Source: Chloroflexota bacterium (GTDB lineage: Bacteria; Chloroflexota; Dehalococcoidia; UBA2979). Taken from it: a DNA stretch of 27,509 bases. Both the position numbers and the translations under genes were made by a program. Positions within the stretch are counted from its first letter, which is position 1; each line of letters begins with the position of its first letter. The stretch lies in NCBI GenBank assembly GCA_947446155.1, contig CANFFZ010000013.1, forward strand, positions 1 to 27,509. The letters run 5' to 3'. Positions 1 to 7,556 of this stretch are shown piece after piece. A model generated the notes under the pieces. That model saw only the letters and a program-made list of their open reading frames with translations. It made no database searches and was not told the DNA's origin.

Positions 1-582
1 AACCGCGCGGACGTGGACACCGACCAGATCATGCCGAAGCAGTTCCTGAAGCGCATCGAGCGCTCCGGGTACGGGCCGTTCGCCTTCTTCGACTGGAAGA
101 AGGATCCCTCGTTCGTGACGAACAACCCGGCGTACGCCGGTGCGCCGATCATGCTCGCGCAGCAGAACTTCGGCTGCGGCTCGTCCCGCGAGCACGCGGT
201 GTGGGGCCTCGAGGACATGGGCATCACGGCAGTAATCGCGCCGTCGTTCGCGGACATCTTCCGCAACAACTGCTCGAAGGTCGGACTGCTGACGATCGAG
301 TTGCCGCAGGAGGACGTCGACTACCTGATGTCCCGCGCTGAGGAGCTGCCCGGCGGCAACATCACGATCGATGTCGCGTCACAGACCGTCTCGGTCTCGG
401 GCACCGCGTGGTCGCGCCACTTCGACATCGACCCGTTCGTGAAGCACCGGACGCTGAACGGCCTCGACGACATCGGCCTGACGCTGCAGCACGCGGACGA
501 CATCACGAAGTTCGAAGAGAGCCGGCCGGCGCTGAAGCCGGACACGTCTCGTGCCTTCACGGACAGCCTCAAGATCGGGTAG
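1..582 (+). CDS. leuD: 3-isopropylmalate dehydratase small subunit (5' partial)
   Basis: Small subunit of isopropylmalate isomerase, which with LeuC interconverts 2- and 3-isopropylmalate in leucine synthesis and often does the matching citraconate step of the citramalate route. The frame is open from base 1 (NRADVDTDQIMPKQ), so the true start lies upstream of the window. The family signature NFGCGSSREHAVWGL is present, followed by the IFRNNCSKVGLL segment. The stop is TAG at 580-582. Only about a dozen N-terminal residues appear to be missing relative to the usual 190-200 aa. leuC is expected just upstream. The last 32 bases overlap the longest possible start of the next gene. Confidence 0.95.
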   Translation, partial: NRADVDTDQIMPKQFLKRIERSGYGPFAFFDWKKDPSFVTNNPAYAGAPIMLAQQNFGCGSSREHAVWGLEDMGITAVIAPSFADIFRNNCSKVGLLTIELPQEDVDYLMSRAEELPGGNITIDVASQTVSVSGTAWSRHFDIDPFVKHRTLNGLDDIGLTLQHADDITKFEESRPALKPDTSRAFTDSLKIG

Positions 583-1498
583 CCCCCTCCCCGCCGCCGC
601 TGCTGCTGCGCTCCGTCGCATCGAGGCGAGCGCGCGGCCGGGTGCGGCGGTGCACCTAGGATCCGGGTACGCCTACGCCGCGTATCGCGTCCCCTCGTCT
701 CACGGCGACTGGGTCGTGCGCCTTCCCAAACGCACGGACGGCGAGTGGCGGCGGGATCGCGTCGAAGACATCGAGCGCGAAGTGCGATTCTTCGGCCTCG
801 TCGCCGACCGCGACTTCGGTACCGCCGTCCCGCGCGAGTCCACGTTGCTGCGCGATCCGCGTGGCCGCACCCTCGGCGCCGCCCATCGCTACGTCCTTGG
901 CACGCCGCTCGCACGCGTAGGCGCTCCTCGGGGCGTCGCCCGCGAGGCGCTGGCACGTGACGTCGCTCGGTTCCTCTCGCGGCTGCACGCCGTCCCGCTG
1001 GCGCTCGCGAAGCAGGCGGGGATCGAGTCGGCGAGCCTCGGCACATCCACGTACACCCCGCTGACGAAGCAGTCGCTGCCGTATCTCGGCGAGTCGACCG
1101 CCCGATGGCTGCAGGGACGGACCGAGGCGTTCCTCGCAGCGGGAGGGACGACAAAGGCACCACGGCGCGTGATCCACGCTGACATCAGCGGCGCGCATTT
1201 GCTGCTGGACGACGAGCGACGGCTCTCCGGCGTGATCGACTTCGGCGACATTCTGGTGGCTGACCCCGCCCTCGACTTCGCCGGGCTCCTGAACCACTTG
1301 ACGTGGCGTGACCTCGAACGGGTGTGGGCGCATTACGAGGGCACGCTGGACGCCGACGTGGAGCGCCGTGTGCGCTACTACATCGAGGTACAGGCGATCT
1401 TCCAGGTGGTGTACGGCGTGGACGGTGTGGGGCCCTCGGAGCGCGCGAACGGGGTACGGCGGCTGGCGGCGCGGGCAGCGGCGGCGGGGCGCGCCTGA
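551..1498 (+). CDS. APH-family (aminoglycoside/choline kinase-like) phosphotransferase
   Basis: Protein of up to 315 aa with the protein-kinase-like APH fold. The N-lobe has a glycine loop ([12 protein letters not shown]) and a VVRLPK lysine strand. The C-lobe has the catalytic segment [13 protein letters not shown], in which the usual HGDxxxxN is changed to HADISGAH, and the metal-binding IDFGD at about residues 229-233. The substrate cannot be read; such kinases phosphorylate aminoglycosides, macrolides, homoserine, choline or fructosamines. The start is uncertain: GTG at 551 lies inside the end of leuD, and an in-frame GTG at 650 would leave a protein beginning right at the glycine loop. 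It sits between leuD and leuB in the same direction, so it is probably co-transcribed, but nothing shows that it acts on a leucine-pathway compound. Confidence 0.85.
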   Translation: MPSRTASRSGSPLPAAAAAALRRIEASARPGAAVHLGSGYAYAAYRVPSSHGDWVVRLPKRTDGEWRRDRVEDIEREVRFFGLVADRDFGTAVPRESTLLRDPRGRTLGAAHRYVLGTPLARVGAPRGVAREALARDVARFLSRLHAVPLALAKQAGIESASLGTSTYTPLTKQSLPYLGESTARWLQGRTEAFLAAGGTTKAPRRVIHADISGAHLLLDDERRLSGVIDFGDILVADPALDFAGLLNHLTWRDLERVWAHYEGTLDADVERRVRYYIEVQAIFQVVYGVDGVGPSERANGVRRLAARAAAAGRA

Positions 1499-1516
1499 CC
1501 CCACCGAAGGTGCGCG

Positions 1517-1522
1517 ATACAC
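1517..1522 (+). promoter_or_regulatory. possible -10 element (TACACT) upstream of leuB
   Basis: TACACT lies 40 bases upstream of the leuB ATG. The same hexamer occurs ahead of cimA and cobT. No clear -35 box is seen. It may give leuB a transcript of its own in addition to read-through from leuD. Confidence 0.3.
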
Positions 1523-1562
1523 TCGCGCTCGCCCCTCGACACTCTGGAAAGCGAGCACCTGT

Positions 1563-2654
1563 ATGGCCACCTTCGACATCCTTGTCCTGCCCGGCGACGG
1601 CATTGGCCCGGAGGTGATGGCCGAGGGCGTGCGCGTGCTGGAGGCAGTCGGCCAGAAGTACGAGCACGTCTTCAAGTTCACGCACGACGTGGTCGGTGGG
1701 GCGAGCATCGACGCGCACGGGGTGGCGATCCGGCCGGAGACGCTGGAGCGCGCGAAGGCCTCGACTGCGGTGCTGTTCGGCGCAGTGGGCGGACCGAAGT
1801 GGGACAACCCGCTCGCGGACGTGCGCCCAGAGCAAGGGCTGCTCGCGCTGCGCTCGGGACTCCAGTTGTGGGCGAACCTGCGGCCGGTGGTCGCGGTGCC
1901 GGCGCTGCTGCACGCCTCCACGCTCAAGCCCGAGATCATCGAGGGCGTGGACATCCTCGTGATCCGCGAACTGACGAGCGGGCTCTACTTCGGCAAGCCG
2001 CAGGAGCGTCGCGTCGTGAACGGGCGCCGCGAGGCGGTGGACACGAACTACTACAACGAGGACGAGATCTCGCGCATGGCGCACCTCGGCTTCCGCACGG
2101 CGCGCGGGCGCAAGAAGAAGTTGACGAGCCTCGACAAGGCGAACGTGATGGCATCCTCCCGCCTCTGGCGCGAGGTGGTGACCGAGGTATCGGCGGAGTA
2201 TCCGGACGTGAAGTTGGAGCACGTGCTCGCGGACGCGATGACAATGCACCTCATCCGCCGCCCGCGCGACTTCGATGTGGTGATCGCAGACAACATGTTC
2301 GGCGACATCATCACGGACGAAGCCTCGATGCTCACGGGGTCGATGGGGATGCTGCCGTCGGCGTCGCTCGGGACGCTGGGCCCGGATGGCACGGGCCTCG
2401 GGATGTACGAGCCAATCCACGGGTCTGCGCCAGATATCGCCGGCAAGAGCCTCGCGAACCCGCTGGCCATGATCCTGAGCGCGGCGATGCTGCTCCGGCA
2501 CTCGTGCGGACTGGAGGACGAGGCGCGCGCCGTCGAGGCCGCCGTCACCGCCGTGGTGGAAGCCGGCCTGCGCACCGCCGACCTCGCATCCCCAGGCGAG
2601 AAGGTGCTGAACACGAAGGCGATGGCGGATGCGGTCCTCGAGCGGTTGGGTTAG
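1563..2654 (+). CDS. leuB: 3-isopropylmalate dehydrogenase
   Basis: Oxidatively decarboxylates 3-isopropylmalate to 2-oxoisocaproate with NAD+; related enzymes also process 3-methylmalate in the citramalate route to isoleucine. The 363-residue product is of normal length. It starts [19 protein letters not shown], has the substrate/metal signature [20 protein letters not shown] and the NAD-binding [22 protein letters not shown] at 1563 was chosen because it gives the canonical N-terminus and has GGAAAG 11 bases upstream; the frame stays open further 5' but encodes nothing conserved. It converges on the Nudix gene with a 5-base gap and no visible terminator. Confidence 0.97.
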   Translation: MATFDILVLPGDGIGPEVMAEGVRVLEAVGQKYEHVFKFTHDVVGGASIDAHGVAIRPETLERAKASTAVLFGAVGGPKWDNPLADVRPEQGLLALRSGLQLWANLRPVVAVPALLHASTLKPEIIEGVDILVIRELTSGLYFGKPQERRVVNGRREAVDTNYYNEDEISRMAHLGFRTARGRKKKLTSLDKANVMASSRLWREVVTEVSAEYPDVKLEHVLADAMTMHLIRRPRDFDVVIADNMFGDIITDEASMLTGSMGMLPSASLGTLGPDGTGLGMYEPIHGSAPDIAGKSLANPLAMILSAAMLLRHSCGLEDEARAVEAAVTAVVEAGLRTADLASPGEKVLNTKAMADAVLERLG

Positions 2655-2659
2655 GGGTC

Positions 2660-3187
2660 CTACAGCCCGATCTCCAGCGGCGGCTCCGGGATCTCCCCCG
2701 CCAGAATGGGCGGGAGCAGCATGCCGAGGTCGCGCGGGACAAAGGTCTCGTAGCCGGTGTGGCTGACGATCTCCTCGACCGACCACCAGCGGAACCAGCC
2801 CTCGTCGCGCATGTACTCCTCGAGGGTGTCGATGAACTGCGGGACGGGGTCGAAGCGGGTGGTGCGGATGAGGTGGAAGTGCTCGACGCCGTGGAGGCGC
2901 ATGGGGCGGCCGTCGACCTCCCAGGGGACGGTGGCGTCCCTCGTCCAGACGTGAGGGCCGAGGGGGAGGCGCTGGCCGGTCTCCTCCCACAACTCGCGGG
3001 CGCCGGCCTCCTCGTAGGTCTCGCCAGGCTCAATGCCACCGCCGGGCGGGAACCACAGCCACATCCCGGCGGGGGTCGAGGCGCGGAAGAGCAGGATGCT
3101 GTCCGTCTCGTCGAGGATCAGGAGGCGGGTGGAGGGGCGCTCGATGAGCGGCCAGGCCGGATCGAGGCCGGGCTCAGATTCTGGCAT
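2660..3187 (-). CDS. Nudix hydrolase
   Basis: 175-residue Nudix pyrophosphohydrolase, which cleaves nucleoside diphosphates linked to another moiety. The Nudix box is complete (GETYEEAGARELWEETG, about residues 55-71, preceded by PPGGGIEP), with the REL-EE metal ligands intact. The fold starts at STRLLILDETDSILLFRAS. Substrate specificity cannot be read. The ATG at 3187 follows GGGAGCACCTG. It is divergent from the cimA leader with about 50 bases between them and convergent with leuB. Confidence 0.92.
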   Translation of the reverse strand: MPESEPGLDPAWPLIERPSTRLLILDETDSILLFRASTPAGMWLWFPPGGGIEPGETYEEAGARELWEETGQRLPLGPHVWTRDATVPWEVDGRPMRLHGVEHFHLIRTTRFDPVPQFIDTLEEYMRDEGWFRWWSVEEIVSHTGYETFVPRDLGMLLPPILAGEIPEPPLEIGL

Positions 3188-3201
3188 CAGGTGCTCCCGG
3201 A

Positions 3202-3231
3202 TTGCTCGCGCGTTATGTCGGAGCCTACACT
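3202..3231 (+). promoter_or_regulatory. predicted promoter for the cimA leader
   Basis: TTGCTC (3202-3207), an 18-base spacer and TACACT (3226-3231). The expected start of transcription, 7-11 bases past the -10 box, falls at or just before the GTG (3242) of the leader ORF, so the leader peptide may be translated from a leaderless mRNA. Confidence 0.45.
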
Positions 3232-3241
3232 TGCTGGCACT

Positions 3242-3322
3242 GTGAACGAAGTCACGTCATCGATGCGAGAGCAGGTGCCCGTCGTCCGGCCAGTGCCGGA
3301 GACGGTCATTATTCCGCGCTGA
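3242..3322 (+). CDS. Val/Ile-rich leader peptide of cimA (putative attenuator)
   Basis: Short ORF of 26 codons, GTG at 3242 to TGA at 3320-3322, between a predicted promoter and cimA. The peptide has six valines and two isoleucines; its second half reads VPVVRPVPETVIIPR. The two isoleucines are adjacent ATT codons (3308-3313), whereas ATC is by far the common Ile codon in the neighbouring genes. Composition and place are what ribosome-mediated attenuators of branched-chain amino acid operons look like: scarcity of charged tRNA-Ile or tRNA-Val would stall the ribosome near the end of the leader. CimA opens a route to isoleucine, so the amino acids fit the pathway. There is no Shine-Dalgarno, but the GTG is close to the predicted transcript 5' end. 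Confidence 0.6.
   Translation: MNEVTSSMREQVPVVRPVPETVIIPR
3279..3305 (+). promoter_or_regulatory. hairpin inside the cimA leader ORF
   Basis: Arms CCGTC-GT-CCGGC and GCCGG-A-GACGG close on a CAGT loop, giving ten base pairs with a small bulge. It covers codons 13-22 of the leader peptide, just before the tandem ATT codons, so a translating or stalled ribosome would open it. CCGTC could alternatively pair with GACGG at 3345-3349, downstream of the second hairpin. Confidence 0.45.
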
Positions 3323-3326
3323 ACCG

Positions 3327-3345
3327 CGAGGGGCGGCTCCCCTCG
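3327..3345 (+). terminator. candidate attenuator hairpin after the cimA leader stop
   Basis: CGAGGGG and CCCCTCG form a perfect 7-bp stem with loop CGGCT, starting 4 bases after the leader stop codon. There is no T-run, so it may be a GC-rich pause/terminator or may act on translation. The remaining 48 bases to cimA show only its ribosome binding site. Confidence 0.4.
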
Positions 3346-3393
3346 ACGGCTCACCCGGCAGCGCCCCGCGCGCCGAGGTCCGCGGAGACATCG

Positions 3394-5016
3394 ATGACCA
3401 CAGGCTCGACACCCACACCTCGCATCACCCTCTACGACACCACGCTCCGTGACGGGCTGGGGATGGAGGGGCTGTCGCTGTCCCTCCAGGACAAACTCAC
3501 TCTCGCGCAGAAACTCGCGGACCTCGGCGTCCACTACATCGAGGGGGGCTACCCCGGCTCGAACCCGAAGGACGCGGAGTTCTTCGAGCGCGCGCGCAGC
3601 CTCGACCTGAAGCAGGCGAAGCTCGTCGCGTTCGGATCGACGAGGCGAGCGGGCGGCGACGCCGCGACCGACATCGCGATCCGCGCGGTGATGGACGCGC
3701 AGACGCCGGCGGTCACGCTCGTCGGGAAGTCGTCGTCGATGCAAGTGCGCGAAGTCCTCGAAACGACCGAGGAAGAGAACCTCGCGATGATCGGCGACTC
3801 GATCGAGTACCTCGTCGCGAACGGGCGCGAGGTGACGTTCGACTCGGAGCACTTCTTCGACGGGTACCGCCTCGACCCCGTGTACGCGCTCGCAACGTTG
3901 CGGGCGGCGGAGCGTGCGGGCGCGACGACCGTGGCGCTCTGCGACACAAACGGCGGCGCGCTGCCGTGGGAGATCGAGGCGGGCGTACGCGCAGCCTGCG
4001 AGACGGTGAGCATTGCCGTCGGGATCCACACGCACAACGATGGCGACGCTGCTGTCGCGAACACCCTCGTGGGTGTGCGCGCGGGGGCGACGCAGGTGCA
4101 GGCATGCCTCAACGGCTGGGGTGAGCGCACGGGGAACGCGAACATCGTGTCGGTGATCGCGGACCTGCAGTTGAAGATGGGCATCCAGGTGCTGCCTCCC
4201 GCGAACCTCCAACGGCTCACGGAGACGGCGAGGTTCGCGCAGGAACTGGCGAACCTGCCGCTCGACCCGCAACAGCCGTACGTCGGCACGGGCGCGTTCG
4301 CGCACAAGGCGGGGCTGCACGTCGCGGCGATCACGAAGTCGCCCGGCTCGTACACGCACGTCGACCCGGACGCCGTCGGCAACACCGAGCGCGTGCTCGT
4401 CTCCGAACTGTCGGGGCGACGCAACGTAATCGAGAAGCTGCGCGAGCAGGGCGTCGACCTCACGCTGACGGACGCGCAGGCGACGGCGGCGCTCGAGGTG
4501 CTGAAGGACCGCGAGTCGAAGGGGTACGCGTACGAGACGGCCGAGGCGTCGTTCGAGCTGCTGGTACGCCGGACGCTGGCGGGATACGCCGCGCCGTTCA
4601 GCCTCGAAGACTTCCTGATCGTGGAGCGGCGCCGTCACCTGACCGGGACCGGCAGCCGCGAGCAGAACGAGATGCAGGCCGAGGCGATGGTAAAGTTCAA
4701 GGTGGACGGCCGCCTGAGCCAGGTCGCAGCCGACGGCAACGGCCCCGTATCCGCCCTCGACGCCGCCGTGCGCAAAGCGCTGGCGGAGCAGTTCCCGGGC
4801 ATCGAGCGTGTGCGCCTGGAGGACTACAAGGTGCGCATCATCAACACGACGGCCGGCACGGACGCCGCCGTGCGGGTGATCGTGGAGTCCTCGGACGGCA
4901 CGCACTGGTGGCGGACGGTGGGGGCCTCGACCGACATCATCGAGGCGTCGTGGCTGGCGCTGTACGACGCGTACGAGTTCTGGCTGCTGCGCTGGGGGCG
5001 AATCCCTACAACGTAG
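3394..5016 (+). CDS. cimA: (R)-citramalate synthase
   Basis: Condenses pyruvate and acetyl-CoA to citramalate, the threonine-independent entry to 2-oxobutanoate and isoleucine. The 540-aa product is a DRE-TIM metallolyase of the LeuA family: N-terminal ITLYDTTLRDG with the catalytic Arg-Asp, the GIHTHNDGDAAVANT segment with the HxH metal ligands, GERTGNANIVSV, and a C-terminal LeuA-type regulatory domain from about residue 400 (FKVDGRLSQVAADGNGPVSA). Length and the early LGMEG-SLSLQDKL region favour CimA over 2-isopropylmalate synthase. ATG at 3394 has GGAG six bases upstream. Its 3' end overlaps the convergent histidine kinase by 11 bases. A leader ORF and two hairpins precede it. Confidence 0.93.
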   Translation: MTTGSTPTPRITLYDTTLRDGLGMEGLSLSLQDKLTLAQKLADLGVHYIEGGYPGSNPKDAEFFERARSLDLKQAKLVAFGSTRRAGGDAATDIAIRAVMDAQTPAVTLVGKSSSMQVREVLETTEEENLAMIGDSIEYLVANGREVTFDSEHFFDGYRLDPVYALATLRAAERAGATTVALCDTNGGALPWEIEAGVRAACETVSIAVGIHTHNDGDAAVANTLVGVRAGATQVQACLNGWGERTGNANIVSVIADLQLKMGIQVLPPANLQRLTETARFAQELANLPLDPQQPYVGTGAFAHKAGLHVAAITKSPGSYTHVDPDAVGNTERVLVSELSGRRNVIEKLREQGVDLTLTDAQATAALEVLKDRESKGYAYETAEASFELLVRRTLAGYAAPFSLEDFLIVERRRHLTGTGSREQNEMQAEAMVKFKVDGRLSQVAADGNGPVSALDAAVRKALAEQFPGIERVRLEDYKVRIINTTAGTDAAVRVIVESSDGTHWWRTVGASTDIIEASWLALYDAYEFWLLRWGRIPTT

Positions 5017-6457
5017 GCGGCACCGAGGTCGGCTTCGTGGGGCCGCCTGCCGGGAGGAAGACCGAGAAGGTCGTGCCGGCCTCGGCGGTGGACTCCACGG
5101 CGACGGTGCCACCGTGCGCCTGCACCAACTCCTGCACGATCGAGAGGCCGAGGCCGCGGTGGCGGCCGCTGCGGGCAGCGTCGGCCTGGTAGAAGCGGTC
5201 GAAGACGCGCGCGCGCACGTCCTCGGGCAGTGGGTCGCCCTCGTTATGCACGTCCACGAGGACGCCGCCCGCAACCGCCTTTGAGGTGATGGTAACGACG
5301 GAGTCGTGGCGCGCGAAGCGGATCGCGTTGTCAACGAGGTTGGCGAAGACCTGCTCTACGCGCCGGCCGTCCGCACGGACGGTAACGCCTGCGCCTTGAC
5401 GCGCCTCGAGCCCCACGCTTGCCTCCTCGGCCTGGTGGCGGAGCCTCGGCACCGTCGCCTCCACGAGGTCATCGACGGCGACATCTTCGATCTCCATGCG
5501 CACGGCGCCCGACTCGATCTCACCGAGGTAGATCAGATCGTCGACGAGGATGCGCATGCGGTCCGCCTCCTCGTGGATCAGTTCGCCGGCCTCACGCGGG
5601 TCGACGACGCCCTCGACGAGGGCCTGCGAGAAGCCCTGGATCGAGGTGAGCGGGGTCTTCAGTTCGTGTGAGACGTCCGCGAGCAAGTCGCGCATCGCGT
5701 GGTTGCTGCGGCTGATCTGCGAGGACATCTGGTTGAAGGCAGACGCGAGGCGTCCCACCTCGTCAGTACCGTCCACCTCGATGCGCTGTTCGAGGTCGCC
5801 TCGGGCCATCGCCTGCGAGGCGCGCGTCATCTGTGCGATCGGCGTCGTGATCCTTGACGCGAGGATCATCGAGAAGACCACGGCGGCGAAGCCTGCCCCG
5901 GCACCGGCCAGTGCCAGTCGCGGCAGCAGCCGCGCCCACGACTGATGGACGTCCTCTGCGGGCACCGCGATGACGAGGCGTGTGGGCATCCGTGACTGCG
6001 CCGCCGCGCCGATGCCGCCGGCGACGTCCGTCTGAGTGAACAGATACAGGTCACGGCCGTCGCGGTTCACGCGATGCGTACGGAAGGATTCCATGCCGTT
6101 GCGGATCTGCTCGCGCGGGCCGTCAGCGGGGATCTCGATCGTCTGGCCCAGCAGGGACTGGTCGCTCGCCGTGTCCAACACCACGCGCTGCTGCGGGTCG
6201 AGCAGCACCACGCGAAATTCGTACTGGTCCGCCAGCTCGACGAGCTGGGCGCGGATGACCTCAGGCGGCCATCCGGCCTGCTGCAGGTTGCGTGTGCCCT
6301 CGGAAATCGGGCCGAGAAGGAGTCCGATCCGCTGCTCGGCGGCGATGTTCTGCTCCTGGCGCAGCAGCAGCACGAAACCTGAAGCCGAGAGGAAGAGCGC
6401 GAGGGCAATGACGAGGGCAAAGCCGACAATGAGGCGCGCACGGAAGCTCGCAAACAC
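5006..6457 (-). CDS. membrane sensor histidine kinase
   Basis: Sensor of a two-component pair, 483 aa. Order: TM1 about residues 9-32, an extracytoplasmic domain about 33-175 with no recognised ligand motif, TM2 about 180-201, a HAMP linker about 201-252, HisKA with phospho-acceptor His264 (LLADVSHELKTPLTSIQGF), and HATPase with N-box FANLVDNAIRFA (about 371-382) and G-box RGLGLSIVQELV. All catalytic motifs look intact. GTG start (6455-6457), 9 bases after the stop of its response regulator, so the two are one operon. The stimulus cannot be read. Its end overlaps cimA tail to tail. Confidence 0.93.
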   Translation of the reverse strand: MFASFRARLIVGFALVIALALFLSASGFVLLLRQEQNIAAEQRIGLLLGPISEGTRNLQQAGWPPEVIRAQLVELADQYEFRVVLLDPQQRVVLDTASDQSLLGQTIEIPADGPREQIRNGMESFRTHRVNRDGRDLYLFTQTDVAGGIGAAAQSRMPTRLVIAVPAEDVHQSWARLLPRLALAGAGAGFAAVVFSMILASRITTPIAQMTRASQAMARGDLEQRIEVDGTDEVGRLASAFNQMSSQISRSNHAMRDLLADVSHELKTPLTSIQGFSQALVEGVVDPREAGELIHEEADRMRILVDDLIYLGEIESGAVRMEIEDVAVDDLVEATVPRLRHQAEEASVGLEARQGAGVTVRADGRRVEQVFANLVDNAIRFARHDSVVTITSKAVAGGVLVDVHNEGDPLPEDVRARVFDRFYQADAARSGRHRGLGLSIVQELVQAHGGTVAVESTAEAGTTFSVFLPAGGPTKPTSVPPTL

Positions 6458-6466
6458 GAGGAAGCC

Positions 6467-7165
6467 CTACGACGCCGCGGGCTGCGGCACCAGTTTGTAG
6501 CCCACGCCCCAGACCGTCTCGATCTTCGGGCGCGCCGCCTTCAACTTGTCGCGCAGCCACGCCACGTGGACATCGATGGTGCGCGCGTCGCCAAAGAAGT
6601 CCTCGCCCCACACCATCGAGAGCAGCCGTTCGCGGTCCATCGCCACGTTCGGGTGGCGCATGAACGCCTCAAGCAGGTCGAACTCACGCTGACGGAGGCG
6701 GACGCGCTCGCCCGCGACGACTACCTCACGCGACGACGGGTCGAGCGTGAGGTTCTCGATGGTGAAGGCCTGCGGTTCGCCCTCGTCCGCGTTCTTGTCC
6801 CAGTCCCGTCGCCGGAGGTTGGCCTTCACGCGCGCGACGACCTCGCGCGGGTTGAACGGCTTCGTAATGTAGTCGTCCGCGCCCATCTCGAGCCCGACGA
6901 TCTTGTCGACATCGTCTGAGCGTGCGGTGAGAATGATCACCGGCACGTCCGAGTCCTTGCGGATCTCAGTGCAGACATCGAACCCGTTCATGTGCGGCAT
7001 CATCAGGTCGAGCACGACGAGGTCCGGCGCCTCCGCGCGGAACCGTTCGAGCGCTTCGCGCCCGTCGTGGGCGGCGACGACCTCGTACCCGGCTTCGCGC
7101 AGGTAGAGGCGGAGGAGTTTGATGATGTTGGCTTCGTCGTCGGCGACGAGGATCTTCGCGGTCAT
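6467..7165 (-). CDS. OmpR/PhoB-family response regulator
   Basis: 232-aa DNA-binding response regulator. The receiver domain (1-120) has acidic residues DDE at 9-11, phospho-acceptor Asp53 (LVVLDLMMP), Thr in IILTAR and Lys in YITKPF. The C-terminal winged helix (about 130-228) ends in the typical VAWLRDKLKAARPKIETVWGVGYKL form split over the usual helix and wing. It is the first gene of a leftward operon with the histidine kinase. ATG at 7165 has only a weak ribosome site. Two regulatory-looking repeats lie upstream (7389-7405 and 7425-7447). Confidence 0.94.
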   Translation of the reverse strand: MTAKILVADDEANIIKLLRLYLREAGYEVVAAHDGREALERFRAEAPDLVVLDLMMPHMNGFDVCTEIRKDSDVPVIILTARSDDVDKIVGLEMGADDYITKPFNPREVVARVKANLRRRDWDKNADEGEPQAFTIENLTLDPSSREVVVAGERVRLRQREFDLLEAFMRHPNVAMDRERLLSMVWGEDFFGDARTIDVHVAWLRDKLKAARPKIETVWGVGYKLVPQPAAS

Positions 7166-7388
7166 CGGGAGTGCCTGCGGTCCTCGGCATGTCGCTCGCC
7201 TCGTTCAGAGGTGAGGCGGCTGGTCGGTGGGGAAGAGAAGGGTCAGGGCCGGCCCGGTGCCCCCGAGGGAGCGTCGAAGCGGTTCGCAACCGCTCCCACC
7301 ACAACCTGTTTCTGCGAACCACCCCGTCCGGGCGGCCCCTCTCCTAAAGAAGAGAATGCCGTCACCGGATTAGCGTTCCTGATGGGAA

Positions 7389-7405
7389 GTGTAAACAAAG
7401 TGTGA
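7389..7405. repeat. GTGTRA direct repeat with 11-bp period
   Basis: GTGTAA at 7389-7394 and GTGTGA at 7400-7405 are spaced exactly 11 bases, one helical turn, the geometry used by OmpR/PhoB-type regulators. It lies about 225 bases upstream of the leftward response regulator, so autoregulation is possible but distant. Confidence 0.35.
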
Positions 7406-7424
7406 GAGTTGGGGCGGCCTCCCC

Positions 7425-7447
7425 TATCCCTCGTGGAATGAGGGATA
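7425..7447. repeat. 8-bp inverted repeat, loop of 7
   Basis: Arms TATCCCTC and GAGGGATA flank GTGGAAT. No T-run follows on either side, so an operator is as likely as a terminator. The left arm plus loop (TCCCT..TGGAAT) resembles TCCCTATGAGGAAT at 10486-10499, ahead of the small zinc protein gene. Confidence 0.35.
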
Positions 7448-7475
7448 TCGGCTCCCCTACGGTCACCCAAGCCGC

Positions 7476-7556
7476 CTTAGGCAGGGCGGGCCAGGGAGGC
7501 GAGGGCGCGCGCCAGGTCCGCGTGGTCGTCTGCGACGAGGAGGCGGAGGCGGCGTG
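7476..7556 (-). pseudogene. response-regulator receiver fragment fused to the broken motA
   Basis: In a different minus frame from motA, about 24 codons read RLRLLVADDHADLARALASL and end at TAA (7476-7478). This matches the first strand and helix of a NarL-type receiver domain, including the acidic pair and the helix-1 pattern. There is no start codon. It shares 28 identical bases with the intact receiver at 9791-9818. I read it as debris of a second response regulator joined to motA by a deletion or recombination. Confidence 0.6.
7520..7547. repeat. copy 1 of a 28-bp direct repeat
   Basis: Identical over 28 bases to 9791-9818 and in the same orientation. On the minus strand it encodes part of RLLVADDHA of a receiver domain. 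Flanking bases differ at once on both sides. Confidence 0.85.

Larger units (their letters stand above)
7166..7477. other. non-coding stretch between the response regulator and the motA junction
   Basis: About 310 bases with no credible gene, although the degenerate motA frame formally runs through its right part to 7362. It holds the 11-bp-spaced GTGTRA repeat and the 8-7-8 inverted repeat listed separately. Both lie upstream of the response regulator start, so this is probably its promoter region. No clear sigma-70 promoter could be picked. Confidence 0.5.

Noticed and set aside
656..1954. Long minus-strand open frames opposite the kinase, leuB and cimA (also 1185-2990 and 3187-5334).
   Set aside because: They are Arg/Pro/His-rich shadow frames of recognised plus-strand genes, a usual effect of high GC third positions.
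3306..3350. T-box riboswitch ahead of cimA (CTGAACCGCGAG...CTCG resembles TGGNACCGCG).
   Set aside because: The invariant TGGN that pairs with the tRNA end is not present, no Stem I could be built, and the same bases are explained by a Val/Ile leader ORF, its stop and a hairpin.
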